From the NCBI GenBank assembly GCA_019279435.1, contig JAAALK010000708.1, forward strand, positions 1-64,000: a DNA stretch of 64,000 bases, written 5' to 3'. A program made the translations under genes and the position numbers. The notes beneath the pieces were generated by a model. It saw only the letters and a program-made list of their open reading frames with translations, did no database searches and was not told the origin of the DNA. Every line of letters starts with the position of its first letter. Position 1 is the stretch's first letter. This document shows, piece after piece, positions 23,341 to 34,495 of the stretch. The stretch comes from Zizania palustris. Its lineage: Eukaryota; Streptophyta; Magnoliopsida; Poales; Poaceae.

Positions 23341-24317
23341 TGGCACCTACTACGTCTACTATTAAGAGCACTCCAGTTTTAATTTGCGATCTATTCTTGA
23401 ACGAGATAAATTGTCTAGAACAAACTTTATGGATTGGTATCGAAACTTGAGAATTGTTATCAAGAAATAGAAAAAGTATTATGTTTTAGAGGAACCCCAC
23501 CCTGATGAACCAGGAGAAGATGCTTCTACAGAAGATAAATGTGCTTATGAGAAGCATGCTAGTGATTCCGTGGATGTCAGCTGCCTGATGCTTTCCTGCA
23601 TGTCCTCTCAGTTTTAGAAACAATATGAGGATCATGATGCCTATGATATAATCGTGGGGCTTAAGGGCATGTTTTAGTACCAAGCAAGGGCAGAGAGATA
23701 CAATGTGTCTAAATGCTTGTTTGGTAGTAGGCTGGCTAAAGTGAGCCTAGTGAGCCCTGACGTGATCAAGATGATTGGTGGCGTGGAGACTCTAGAGAGA
23801 CTAGGCACTCCACTGGATCCGTATCTCGCTATTGATGTTATTCTCCAGTCGCTCCCAGTGAGCTTCGAGCCATTCATCATGAACTACAACATGGTTGGAC
23901 TAGAGAAGACACTAGCTGAGTTGCATGGGATGCTGAAATCTGCTGAGGACAGTATCATAAAGGCTCCAAACCATGTGATGGTGGTTCAGAATGAGGGCAA
24001 AAAGAGGAGATAGAAGGCTAAGACTATAGATGTGATCTCTAGTGCAAAGTCTAAACCAACTGGAAAGTCTAGGTCTGGTCCTACCAACTCTGACGTGTGC
24101 CACCATTGCCACAAGCGTGGGCATTGGAAGCGCAACTACAAGGTGTACCTGGAAGAGCAAAAAAACAAAAAGGGAAGTAAGACTTCCGCTTCAGGTATGA
24201 ATGTTTTTGAAATTAATATTGCTACTCGTCCAAATGATTCATGTGTATTTGATACCGGATCGATGATTCATACTTGCAAATCATTGCAGGGGCTGAGTAG
24301 AGTAAGAAAGTGTGCAA
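23341..24317 (+). pseudogene. Copia gag and protease start (element F)
   Basis: Starts at ATG 23341 (MAPTTSTIKS). Gag landmarks are NFMDWYRNLRIV, YEKHASDSVDVSCLML and a long final helix region 23705-24010 (LDPYLAIDVILQSLP). The zinc knuckle near 24100 reads CHHCHKRGHWKRNY, with the last Cys replaced by Tyr. The protease motif FDTGSMIHTC follows near 24250. In-frame stops occur at several Gln/Trp-type positions (for example near 23468, 23616, 23675 and 24011). The sequence ends where minus-strand copia C' begins. Confidence 0.75.
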
Positions 24318-24860
24318 ATCAAGAGCATAGAGAAGCTTGATAGCCCTGTCATGATCATTGTAAGCAAGCATCCCGTTGGACCGCAAGTTACTCACTATTG
24401 CATCAAAGAGACAAAACATGGCATCTATAGATTCACCAGGTGCCTGCACAAACAGCTGATACTGTTGATTATATGTGCTTTGGCTCCTGGCCTTAATCTG
24501 TGTAGAGCCCTCATGAAAAATAGTGAGTGTAGTCCAAATCTCCCTAGCTGTCCTAAGGTGATGCACCCTATCAAACTCACTCCGACTCAAACCAATGAAC
24601 AGTATATTACTAGCCTTGGAGTTGGCATTATACTGATCCTTCTCTGTTTGAGAGGTGCGAGTTTAGGGATGGAGTATTGTGAGTCCACAATCTCCCAAAT
24701 TGCATTTCCTTGGCTTAGCAAGTAAGCCTCCATGTGCACCTTCCAGTATGCAAAGTCCGTCCCATCGAACAGAGGTATTTTACTAACTCTGTCCATGTCG
24801 CCAATAGATCACAATACCGGTTAAGGTCAAATGGTGATCTTAACCCGCTATGATACCAAT
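24318..24860 (-). pseudogene. Partial gag and PBS of a second C-type copia unit (C')
   Basis: The minus frame from 24796 (MDRVSKIPLFDGTDFAYWK) matches the C gag start at 40795. It is followed by TAREIWTTLTIFHEG and APGESIDAMF, and breaks off in LLYALDL at 24318. Between it and the LTR end lies a mutated PBS (TGGTATCATAGCG on the minus strand, 24845-24858). The LTR at 24861-26842 therefore serves as 3' LTR of C and 5' LTR of this unit. Confidence 0.75.
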
Positions 24861-26842
24861 TGTTGGACTGGAAACGGCGACCAGAGGAGGGTGAATGGAA
24901 GCTTTTAAAATTTCAGGCTAAAAATGGCCTTCTGTTTTAGTTCTGTCTTCTACGGAACAGGCTTCGAACACACCCTTCGAAGTTCAGGTTCGGAGGTATT
25001 TCACTGGTCAAAAACCAGGCTTCGCAAGGAGAAAAGTTCAAAGTCAAGAAGACTTCGCTCCACTTACAACTCCGAAAATTCAACTTTGCTAAGTCAGTGT
25101 AGGCTCCGCACACTAGGTGCCTTCGAGCAGACTTCGCACTTCACGATTCGCAAGAGATGACTTCCCTCTGAGGACTTTGACCAGATACTCAGCGCTAGCA
25201 ACTAGTACTATGCTTTGTACTTCGAAGGTCGGAACGCACACTGAACACACTGCGTAGATGACTTCGATAGGGAAGAAAACATGCTTCGAGCTAAGCCAAA
25301 CAGTGCTTCGCTAGTAATTAGAGAGGACTAGCCTCAAGTTTACATAGAGCGAACGAACACTGAAAAACACACTACACACGCACTGATCTCTAGAACACTT
25401 CTCCAAAAACTACCTCAGTTAACAAACTCCAACCAGGAAGAAGATGGTGCACAGAGAAATCAAAACATGCAGTGCAAAGTAGGCATACAAGTTCAAACAG
25501 AATGAAAACAGAATCAAAGTTTCATTGCTTGAACAGGGAACACAAAATGAACTCACAGGAGCTCAAAAATGGCTGCTCAAAGTGATTTCATTGCCTAGCT
25601 AGCCTCCACTATTTATAGGCACTATTCAGCCCTGTGAATAGACTACTTTACCCATAGGGTTTACACTGGTTTTGTCTCATCAGAACAAGGGGGGTATAGT
25701 TGGTAGTTTACTTTATTTGGAGGCTTCTTTTGTCAGCTTCGCAGAGGAGACAGCACCAGCTTTTGCAGAGCAGACACGGTCAACCTTTACAGTTTTGGAG
25801 TCTTCTGAAGCCCCCTTTCACACACGAGGGGTGTGGTAGCTTCGGCGAGAAGCCTTGAGCCTGACAGCCTTCGCTTCACCGAAGTCAGCCTTCGATACAG
25901 TGATGGTTTTGAGCCAAAGCCGTCAAATCCCTTGGGCCTTCACACCAACACCTCTGGAGTGGACCACCACGGCTTCACAGCTACTCCCAGCTCGAACTCC
26001 GTTAGTCCGTGTACCGAAGCCATGCATGGCTGAAGTATCTCAGCCACACTCTGAAGCCCCACCTTCGGAGTACCACCCTTCGAAGTCCCTCCTTCGTCCA
26101 AGGCCTCCACATGAAGCATTCCATGAGCACTTCGTCGCAGTGTCTCTCCCCGAGCACACTCCTCGATGAACCTCATCTGGACCATGCCTTCGATGCACCT
26201 TGACTTCTGAGACCTTCGTCGGGTAAACCTTCAAGTGCCTCCCTTCGAAGAACACTTCGAACACTTTGCCTCATCACTGAGGACTTAGTCCACCAAACTC
26301 CGAAGTCACTTCATTCAAAGTACCCTTCGAAATGCCTCACCGCCGAGGACTTCGTCTCAGAGTACCTTCTGCCGGAGCTACGCTCCGCACTCTCTGCCTT
26401 CACCTGGCGCACCTTGACCCGAGGACCTACCTCGACCCCTCGCAGCCTTCATGACCGAGCTCCTCGCTCGCCCGGCATCAAGCCTCCCGCTTGACCCAGG
26501 TTCACTTGCTACGAACTGTCTGTCGCCTCTGAAGTCACCTGCGCACCACAGACGGACAGAAAAGTGTATCCAGTACCCCGGAGACCTCTCCGGGTAAACA
26601 ACCTCCGGCACACACTCTGGTGTACCATCCAAAATACCGAACCCTTCGGTACAACCGAGTCATCGTGTACTATCGGACCGATCCGACAGGCACACTCCAC
26701 TACAATAGCTGCAGCAACCAGAACCCACCGAACCCTTCGGTGAAACAACCTCCGAACCCCTTTCGGAGGGACCTCTTCGAATCAGAGGATAAAATCTGTC
26801 AATCACTCATCACAGACTCTGAAACCAACCCTTAGTTTCTCA
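24861..26842 (-). repeat. LTR of SIRE-like element C (1982 bp)
   Basis: Minus-strand start is TGAGAAACTAAGGG, directly after the PPT AAGGGGGAGAT. Its end is CCAGTCCAACA, directly before a PBS. The sequence is full of TTCGAAG/CTTCG motifs. It aligns with 40860-41969. Confidence 0.8.
25609..25618 (-). promoter_or_regulatory. TATA box in C LTR
   Basis: CTATAAATAG on the minus strand. The matching region of the right LTR (near 41558-41570) carries a ~125-base deletion that removes it. Confidence 0.6.
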
Positions 26843-27961
26843 ATCTCCCCCTTGATGAGTGCATTGACAACAAAATTCAAGTTCAAGAAAAATTGAAGAA
26901 TTTCACCACACAAGTGACCATAACAACTCAGAAACGAGCCAAATCATGTCACTTGACATAAGAATTTTCCTCCCACTTTTTCAAAAGAGTAAAAGCCCCT
27001 TCGGCAAATATTTTCTGTTTGCAAGATAAAAACTCCCCTTGAGTTAGTTTCCCCCTTTAAAAATTTCTCCCCCTTTGGCAATGCAAGCATCAAGGAGCAT
27101 TTAACAGATGCACATCTTCGAAATGAGCAGAATTGCAAAGACATATAAAGCAAAAATATGCCAACTTTAATACCAATTTTCATGTGCTCAGCTTAATTTA
27201 ACATTCTCTAAAAACATGATGACAACATGTGATTTTATCATTTTGAAATAAAAGCATCACCACTCAATCAAGGTAACTAGACAAGTAAAAACAAGGACTG
27301 CACAAAGCTAGTCAATTTCTACTCTAGACAGACAAGTCCAGTTCAAGTGGAGCATTGAAAGCAAACTTGATGAACAATGAATTTTTGTTGTTCTTTTCAT
27401 AATGCCAGGGGTTATTTGTTTGTCTACCTTATACTTTCCAATCAGGCCAAGCCTAGGCACGAAAGCCACCAGAAGCTTAAGGAAGTGATTTTGGCATACA
27501 CTACACTATCCCAGTTCAGACCAATGTGTAATGGTAAGCAGTCTAGAATAGAGTAGTGCGACAAACAAACCCACCTAGATATTTTCGCTTGTAGCATGCA
27601 AATCATGGATTTTTGGATTTTTAATTAAGGGACCAAAATTTTTATCACTTGATGAATATCCATGAGTAAGTAATACAATTTTTCAAGTTGCAATGTTTAG
27701 CATCCAGAGAAAAGGAGTCTTACTATCCAACAGATAAAAGATAGCTAAAGCAATCCTGCCTAAACATGCTAGATTCAAGACTAAGCAGTGAGCATGATTT
27801 GATTTTGGAAAGAAAAATCATGCACAAAATGTTTCAGACATATTAAATAGAGCTGAGCTGACATGATTACATGAATTAGAATCAGGAATATAAGTGCAAA
27901 ATATGTAAATGCAATTTCACACATAATGAGCATATGTAAGACAATCAAAATTTGCTCCCCC
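26843..27961 (-). other. 3' non-coding region and PPT of element C
   Basis: No gene and no env-like frame is seen between the pol stop (27962) and the LTR. The minus strand ends in CATCAAGGGGGAGAT (PPT, 26843-26857) directly before TGAG of the LTR. A second purine-rich stretch lies near 27050-27080. Confidence 0.7.
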
Positions 27962-30900
27962 TCACAAAATACCATAAGGGTGACAAACACCAAGTTCCCC
28001 ACGCAAGTAGGCAAAACGAGAAGCATCGAGGGGTTTTGTGAAAATATCAGCTAGCTGGTGTTGGGTATCAACAGATTGAAGTTCAATATCATCATTCTCA
28101 TTATGATCTCTGAGAAAATGATATCGCACATCAATGTGTTTGGTTCTGGAATGCTGAACCGGGTTGTTTGCAATACAAATAGCACTAGTGTTATCACAGA
28201 AAAGTGGAACACTCTTATAATCTAACCCGAAATCCCGCAGAGTGGAAATCATCCACGAAATCTGAGAGCAACAGCTAGCTACAGCAACATATTCGGCCTC
28301 GCCGTCGATTGTGCAACACTAGACTATTTGCGTGAAGACTAGCAAGTAGCGAAGTACCTAGAAAATGACAAGTACCAGAGGTACTTTTCCTATCAATCCT
28401 ACACCCAGCAAAGTCCGCATCGGAATAACCTCGAAGACACAAAGAGGAAGACGCGGAATACCAAATGCCAAATTCGAGGGTATGTTTGAGATACCTGAGA
28501 ATGCGCTTTACCGCTTGGCGGTGCGAAGCTCGTGGTGAAGCCTGAAAATGAGCGCACAGACACACTGTGAAGTGTATGTCTGACCTCGTAGCAGTCAAGT
28601 AGAGGAGGGAGCCGATCATGCTTCGGAACTCCCTCTGATCTACGACTTCTCCATCCTCGTCAGGATCCAATGCTATCGAAGTAGCCATCGGAGTAGCGAG
28701 AGGCTTCGCATCAGCCATGTCAAACTTCTTGAGCAGGTCCTTGATGTACTTCGTCTAGTGAACGAAGGTACCTTGTTTGCTTTGCTTGATTTGAAAACCA
28801 AGGAAAAATGTGAGTTCGCCCATCATGGGCATCTCGAACTCCCTGCTCATGGTATCTGCAAACTCGGCAACAAAAGCATGAGAAGAGCTACCAAAGATGA
28901 TATCATCCACATAAATCTGAACTAGGAGGAAATCTTCACCATGCTTGAGAGTGAACATGGTTTTATCAACAGATCCCATCAAATACCCCCGCTCAAGCAG
29001 AAAAGATTTAAGTCTATCATACCATGCCCGAGGGGTCTGCTTGAGTCCATAAAGAGCCTTATGAAGTTTAAGGACTTTATGTGGGTATTTGGGGTTTTCA
29101 AAGCCAGGGGTTGTTTTACATAAATATCTTCGCCTATGAAACCATTAAGAAAAGCACTTTTAACATCCATTTGATAAAGTGTGAAACCACGGGATGCCGC
29201 AAATGCAAGTAAAATCCTAATGGCCTCAAGATGAGCAACAGGTGTAAAAGTTTCAGTAACATCAATCCCTTCTTATTGAGAATAACCCTGAGCTACAAGT
29301 CTAGCCTTGTTTCTAACTACAGTCCCATCCTCCCCTTGTTTGTTTTTGAAAATCCATTTAGTTCCAATGAAATAAACATTTGGTGGGGGATCAACTAAAG
29401 TCCAGACTTGGTTTCTCTCAAAATTTTCAAGTTCTTCATGCATGGCATTGATCCAACTAGAATAAGAAAGTGCATGACTAACATCTAAGGGCTCAAAAGA
29501 AGCAACAAAAGCTGAATCAATGAAATGAGCATGAGAACGGGTTACCCTTTGATCAAGCTCACCAATGATCTGCTCAAGAGGATGCATCCTTTGAACATGA
29601 TATGGAGCCTCGCGGCGGGATGCAGTCTCCCCCTCAACTTGTGCGTTGGAGTGGTCCAAGATAACCGATGTCGAGGTAGTTGCTTCGAGACCTTGTGCCG
29701 AAGTGGTTGAAACGGGGTCGGCTTCGGGGGTTGATGTCGAGGGTAGTAGGGGTTCATCCTCAAAATCTCCGGGATCTTCTTCTTCAAAGATGGTCTGTTC
29801 CATATCATGTTCATTTGCTTGTTCAAAAGTGGAACTAACATGGGGGGTTGATTCATCAAAAGTCACATCACATGACTCAATGACAGTGTTAGTTTCCAAA
29901 TTATAAACACGATAAGAATGACCATGTGTAGTGTAACCCAAAAAGATCCCGTCAGAAGAACGCGACTCAAATTTGTACAAATTTCCACGTTTTTGGATAA
30001 AGAAATGACAGCCAAAAACTCGAAGCTGAGTAACTTTGGGTTGTCTTCGAAAATGTAGCTCATAAGATGTCAAGTTTAAAATTGAGCGCAAGAAAATTCG
30101 GTTTGAGATGTAACAAGCAGTGTTTATGGCCTCAGCCCAGAATTTTCTAGGAGTCATGTGCTCATCGAGCATCGTCCTAGCCATCTCAACCAACATTCGG
30201 TTCTTTCTCTCAACAACACCATTCTGTTGAGGAACCCGCGGAGCAGAGAATTGATGTTCTATGCCATGCTCCATGCAAAAGTAAACAAAGAGATTGTTCT
30301 TGAACTCAGTGCCATTATCACTTCGATTGAATTTCAATGCACTAGGGAGTTCAGTGAAAAGTCTCAAAGCCAAGCTCCGAAAGAGTAGCGAGAGAAATCA
30401 TTGACAATGATTAACACATACCACTTGCCGCCTAAAGAACTAACCCGAGAAGGACCTATAGTGTCCATGTGGAGAAGTTCTTCGGGTTGTTCAGTCATCA
30501 CCATGGATATCGGCGAGTGCGAAGCGGCAATCATTTTTCCATGTCGACATGGAGTGCAAACTAAATTCTTCTCAAACTTGAGATTGGGCAATCCTCGGAT
30601 CAGACCTAGGGCACTCAGCCGAGCGAGCAACACGAAGCTCATATGCCCTAGTCTCCTATGCCACTTCCAAAGCTCAGAAGTAGAATGTGCAACAAGATAA
30701 TGAGAAGAACCAGATGACTCAGAAAAATCAGCTCCAAAGACTCTCCCAACTCTAAAGATCTTGCAGACCACAATGCCATCAGAATTGAGTACTTGCAAAG
30801 TATTGTGATGGAATCGCACTTCGAAGCCCTCATCAAGCAATTGAGATACCGAAAGCAAATTGTATCCCAAGTTTTCAACCAAAGCAACATCTTTCAGAGT

Positions 30901-31068
30901 GAAATTCGAGTTAATTCTTACCACACCTTTACCTTTCACTATACTCCTTCGATTGTTTCCGAAGGTGATATGTTCCTTTTGATTGGTTGTGGTGAGGCTG
31001 GAGAACCATGTTGCATCTCCGGTCATGTGGTTTGAACAACCGGAGTCCATGATCCACGTGCCCTCCAA
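27962..31068 (-). pseudogene. Copia pol of element C (PR-IN-RT-RH), broken
   Basis: Protease: WIMDSGCSNHMTG near 31050. GAG-pre-integrase: WKWHRRLGHMS near 30660. Integrase: HHCC finger with CTPCRHGKM, catalytic Asp in LHMDTIGP, Asp in RSDNGTEF (about 30320) and Glu in NGVVERKNR (about 30215). RT: FKNKQGEDGTVVRNKARLVA near 29330, MDVKSAFLNG near 29165 and IYVDDIIFG near 28910. RNase H: GYSDADFAG near 28415 and TKHIDVRYHFL near 28130; ends GVCHPYGIL at 27962. Stops and shifts include a TAA after GYSQ near 29272 and one after TFVH near 28755, and frame changes near 30370 and 28300. Confidence 0.85.
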
Positions 31069-31235
31069 GCCTCGGTCTGGCGCCTACACATGACAAGACA
31101 ATCTTGATCGCTCAGTGCTAGGGTGAGTGAAAACATGATGAGACATCCAGCACTGAGTGATACGAGTAGTAGGCACACTAAAAATAGACCGTCTACACAC
31201 AAGATAATTAGAATGATACAAAGTGCGAGGTGTAC

Positions 31236-33050
31236 CTACATGCTGTGACCCAAATGCGTGACGAGGTCTCCTACTCTGTCGAGGTACAAAGTTACTCGCA
31301 TGGGGTCTATCACCATATGGAACATGGTGAACACCTCGAGCAGCAAACCTCTCTGGGAAGTACGAGGAGCCTCGAAAACAGGACGTGAGTAAAACTCAGA
31401 CTCATGCATACCTCGAGAAAGGTAATGCATGTCCTGAAAACTCATCGCCTGAGAGCGTCACTCATTCTTGATGCGACGAAAACAGAACTCAACCAAATGA
31501 CCCGCCCGCTGACAATAGGAACAATGAAAAATTCTTCTAGGGGCACTCTCATGGGTCATGGGAGCAATCCTCAAAGGCTCCTTGGGCTTCTGCTGAGTGG
31601 TTTTCTTGGAAGGAATTTTCTTTGATGAGTTGGTTTCTTTGGAGTTCGGGTAGGCTTTTTGGTTGATGGAGTGTCTAATAGGGCTCTCTCTTTCTCTAAG
31701 GTAGTGGGTGAGGTAAAAACAGTTTTGTTCTCACTGTTTGAAGGAATCCTCTCAAAACACAATCCCAGAGCTAACCCTACCCTGTGAGCACACATCTTGG
31801 TCTTGGCCAAGAGCAAGTCCATCCTACACTTTCCTTTAGTACATTTGTTAACCACAGAAAGAAGGTATTCATTTTCAGTCATGAGGTTTTCATCTCGCTC
31901 TCTAACAGTGCCTAGCTAGTCCTTAAGGGTTATGTAAGTGTCACACATAGGTTGCACATCCTTAGAACTACCGGCCCTCTCCAATCTAGCCTCTAAGTCC
32001 TGAACATGCATGTCACGTAAATCAATGCTCTTACGTAATAAGGGGCAGTTCATGCATTCAGTTATATCATGGGGACTAGAATCAACCATCAAAAGCTCCT
32101 TCTGTGTAGTATCAAGCTCAGAAAGAGTTTGAGCATGCACAGAGCGCAACTGAGAAAGCTCACCCATGACAATAGTGCAAGATTCACATTCAGCATCATT
32201 AACCCTAGACTTGAGCATGGCATAATCAGTAGAAACACTTTCTAGCCTAAGTATAAGGTCTTTTCTATCTCTAGTGGCTTGCACAAGTAACCTATCCTGA
32301 CCAAGAACTACTTCATTCAGTTCATCTAATTTAATTGAAAGCTGGTCATAGGATAGTGGTACCTCAGATGAGTCAAGATCATCGCCGTTGTGATCGTTGT
32401 CAGCCATGAAGCAAAGGTCAGTGAAATCTCATCACTTCTTGTCCTTCATTTCCTCCTTCCTTGGAGACTCCTCATCATCAGAGCTCGACTCCTCAATTGA
32501 GGAAGTGTCGATGTCGCTGAGAGCAGCAACAAAGGCTCTAGAAGCGGCTTTGGCTACCCTCTTAGCCACCTTACCGCGCTTGCCCTTTACAAAGGGCTTC
32601 CTCTCCTTTTTGTGGTATTTGGGGCGCTCACTCTCATCTCTCTTCTTGAGTTTAGGACAATTGGCTTTGATGTGAGAAGTGTCGCCACACTCAAAACAAC
32701 AACTAAAACCACCTCTCCTCTGATCTCGTCTGTCATAGTGAAAACGGGTGAACCTTCTGGCAATGAGAGCAAGCTCTTCATCATCTGGAGTGTCCACCTG
32801 CTCCTTAGTGACGGAGACTAGGGAGGACAAAGCAAAACCACCTGCAAGAACACAAGTGCCAGATGCGCTTGGTTCTGTAGTGGTGCCACGGCAAGTGCTA
32901 GAAACTAGTGCCAAAGGCTGAGGCATGGAGTTTCTGTGCACTGCAAGAGATGCCTTGGCAGTCTCTGTGGACTTCAGCTTGCTGAAGAGCTCATCACAGG
33001 TTAGTGTGTCATAACCTACGGACTCCTCAATGCTGGATATCTTCACCTCC
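31236..33050 (-). pseudogene. Gag C-terminal part of element C
   Basis: It continues the gag from 40300 across the B insertion (IWEV joined to KISSIEESV). It has DELFSKLKSTE, a zinc knuckle CFECGDTSHIKANC near 32690, a Lys/Arg-rich tract, an acidic Ser-rich tract (SSIEESSSDDEES) and, after two in-frame TGA codons near 32427, a coiled-coil extension (31916-32407) and a further basic segment (31571-31882). Such long coiled-coil gag tails are usual in SIRE-type elements. Broken by several stops. Confidence 0.75.
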
Positions 33051-34054
33051 TGTTGGAACAATTGTGTTAGTTCCAGCAGGTTTTTATGTGGTGGAGTGTG
33101 ATGTGGATAATGAACCTCGAGGGGTTCTAACAGAGGGAGAAAAGGGTTTATACTGGTTCGGGCCTCTCCTGAGAGATAATAACCCTACGTCTAGTTGTAG
33201 TGGATTTGGCATGATATGCCCTAGTATGGAGCAATAATTCCAGGGTCTCTTGGCCCCCTGGAGCGTGTCCCCTGGTTACAAGGGCTTGGCCCTGCTTTTA
33301 TAGGCGCACAGGCCAAAGGAAAAGACCGGGATGCCCCCTATGAGCCCTAGGCTTACAGGGGCAGAGAGGGGGAAAAAGGGGCCAGCTACAGTACAAAGGT
33401 ACTTTGCAGCTTTATAGCTTTACAGGCGTGTCAGACTGCGGCAGGCTTTGACCAGCTAAACGACATACCAGGGGCGGCGGGGCCCCTGGTACGGCCTACA
33501 CTTAGATATTTCCTGAGCTCGAAGTAGGGGCCGGAGCCTTTCTGCAGAGGCTTCGAAGAGGGCTCCAAGGTGCACCCCGAAGGGGGCTTCGAAGCATGCC
33601 CTGAGCAAGGCTCCGGACTAGAAGGCCTCCGAATCGGGGCCTCGTCCTGGGCTCCCGGAGGGCGGCCTCCGGCGTCCTTTGCCCGGAGGGTGGTCTCCGG
33701 CGCCCTGCGCTCGGAGGTTGGCCTCCGGCGCCCTGCGCCCGGAGGGTGGCCTCCGGCACCTCGTGCCCGGAGGGTGGCCTCCGGCGTCCTGCGCCCGGAG
33801 GGTGGCCTCCAGCACCTCGCGCCCGGAGGGTGGCCTTCGGCACCTCATGCCCGGAGGGTGGGCCCGAACTGGGGGCTCCAAGCCGGACCCCCCGATCTGA
33901 GGGCTCCGAAGCTACAGGCTCCGAAAGGCACCTTGGGACCTGAAAACAACACTTAGAGGGAAAACAGGCTCCGACAGTGCTGGGCTCTGGGCCGAAGGCT
34001 GTCGGAGGCTGACGTCATTTGGCCCCTGTTCAAGGGAAATATATTCCCCCAATA
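33051..34054 (-). repeat. 3' LTR of element B (1004 bp)
   Basis: The outer end is TGTTGG at 33051. The inner end is CCAATA at 34054, where the other LTR has CCAACA. A minus-strand TATA box (CTATAAAAGC) lies at about 33294-33303. Confidence 0.9.
33664..33859. repeat. 28-bp minisatellite, 7 units, in left LTR of B
   Basis: Units begin at 33664, 33692, 33720, 33748, 33776, 33804 and 33832. Each starts GGCCTCCGGC-like and ends CCCGGAGGGT-like. Two central variants (CGYCCTGCGCC and CACCTCGTGCC types) intermix. Confidence 0.9.
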
Positions 34055-34345
34055 GTAGCCCCTCGCGTGTAGGCCTTCGGGACGAAGGGGTGCGCGCGCC
34101 CTTAGGACAAATGACCTGCAAAATACAACCTCGGATAAAACATGCCTTCGGGACTTGGACCGAAGGTGACCTCGAAAACTACAAGAAATAAATGCCTGCG
34201 CGAGCTTGTCAGAGAGACCTCGGGAGCCCAAACAGCTCCGCAACGGTTAGAAAGTTACCGTTACCCTGTGCTGGGCCGCTTCGCCTTCGCTGGAGGCCCA
34301 CCTGGCGGTGGGTTCGGCCCACGACGGTTGGAATTCTTACCGCGC

Positions 34346-34355
34346 CTATAAATAG
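34346..34355 (+). promoter_or_regulatory. TATA box of the antisense gene in element B
   Basis: CTATAAATAG followed by GGG, 150 bases before the aORF1 ATG, outside the LTR. It is conserved in position with element A. Confidence 0.7.
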
Positions 34356-34495
34356 GGGCTTACCGCGTGCGGCTTCGGCACATTCTCATTTGCTTCCTTC
34401 TCGTTGCCTTGCAACCTTCGCTCTCTTCTTCTTCTTGGCTTCGCTAGCTTTCGACCTTCGCTAATTTTAGCCCCTCGTGGCGAAGTCCCACCAAC

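Noticed and set aside
26843..27961. Possible gene in the 1.1-kb region left of C pol
   Set aside because: Minus frames of 60-96 codons here are AT-rich, without motifs, and the region has the position and PPT expected of a 3' non-coding region.
33502..33956. Long Arg/Pro/Gly-rich frames on both strands in the B LTR (and 39628-40201)
   Set aside because: They are produced by the 28-bp GC-rich repeat read in several frames; the same peptides appear in all phases, and they lie inside an LTR.
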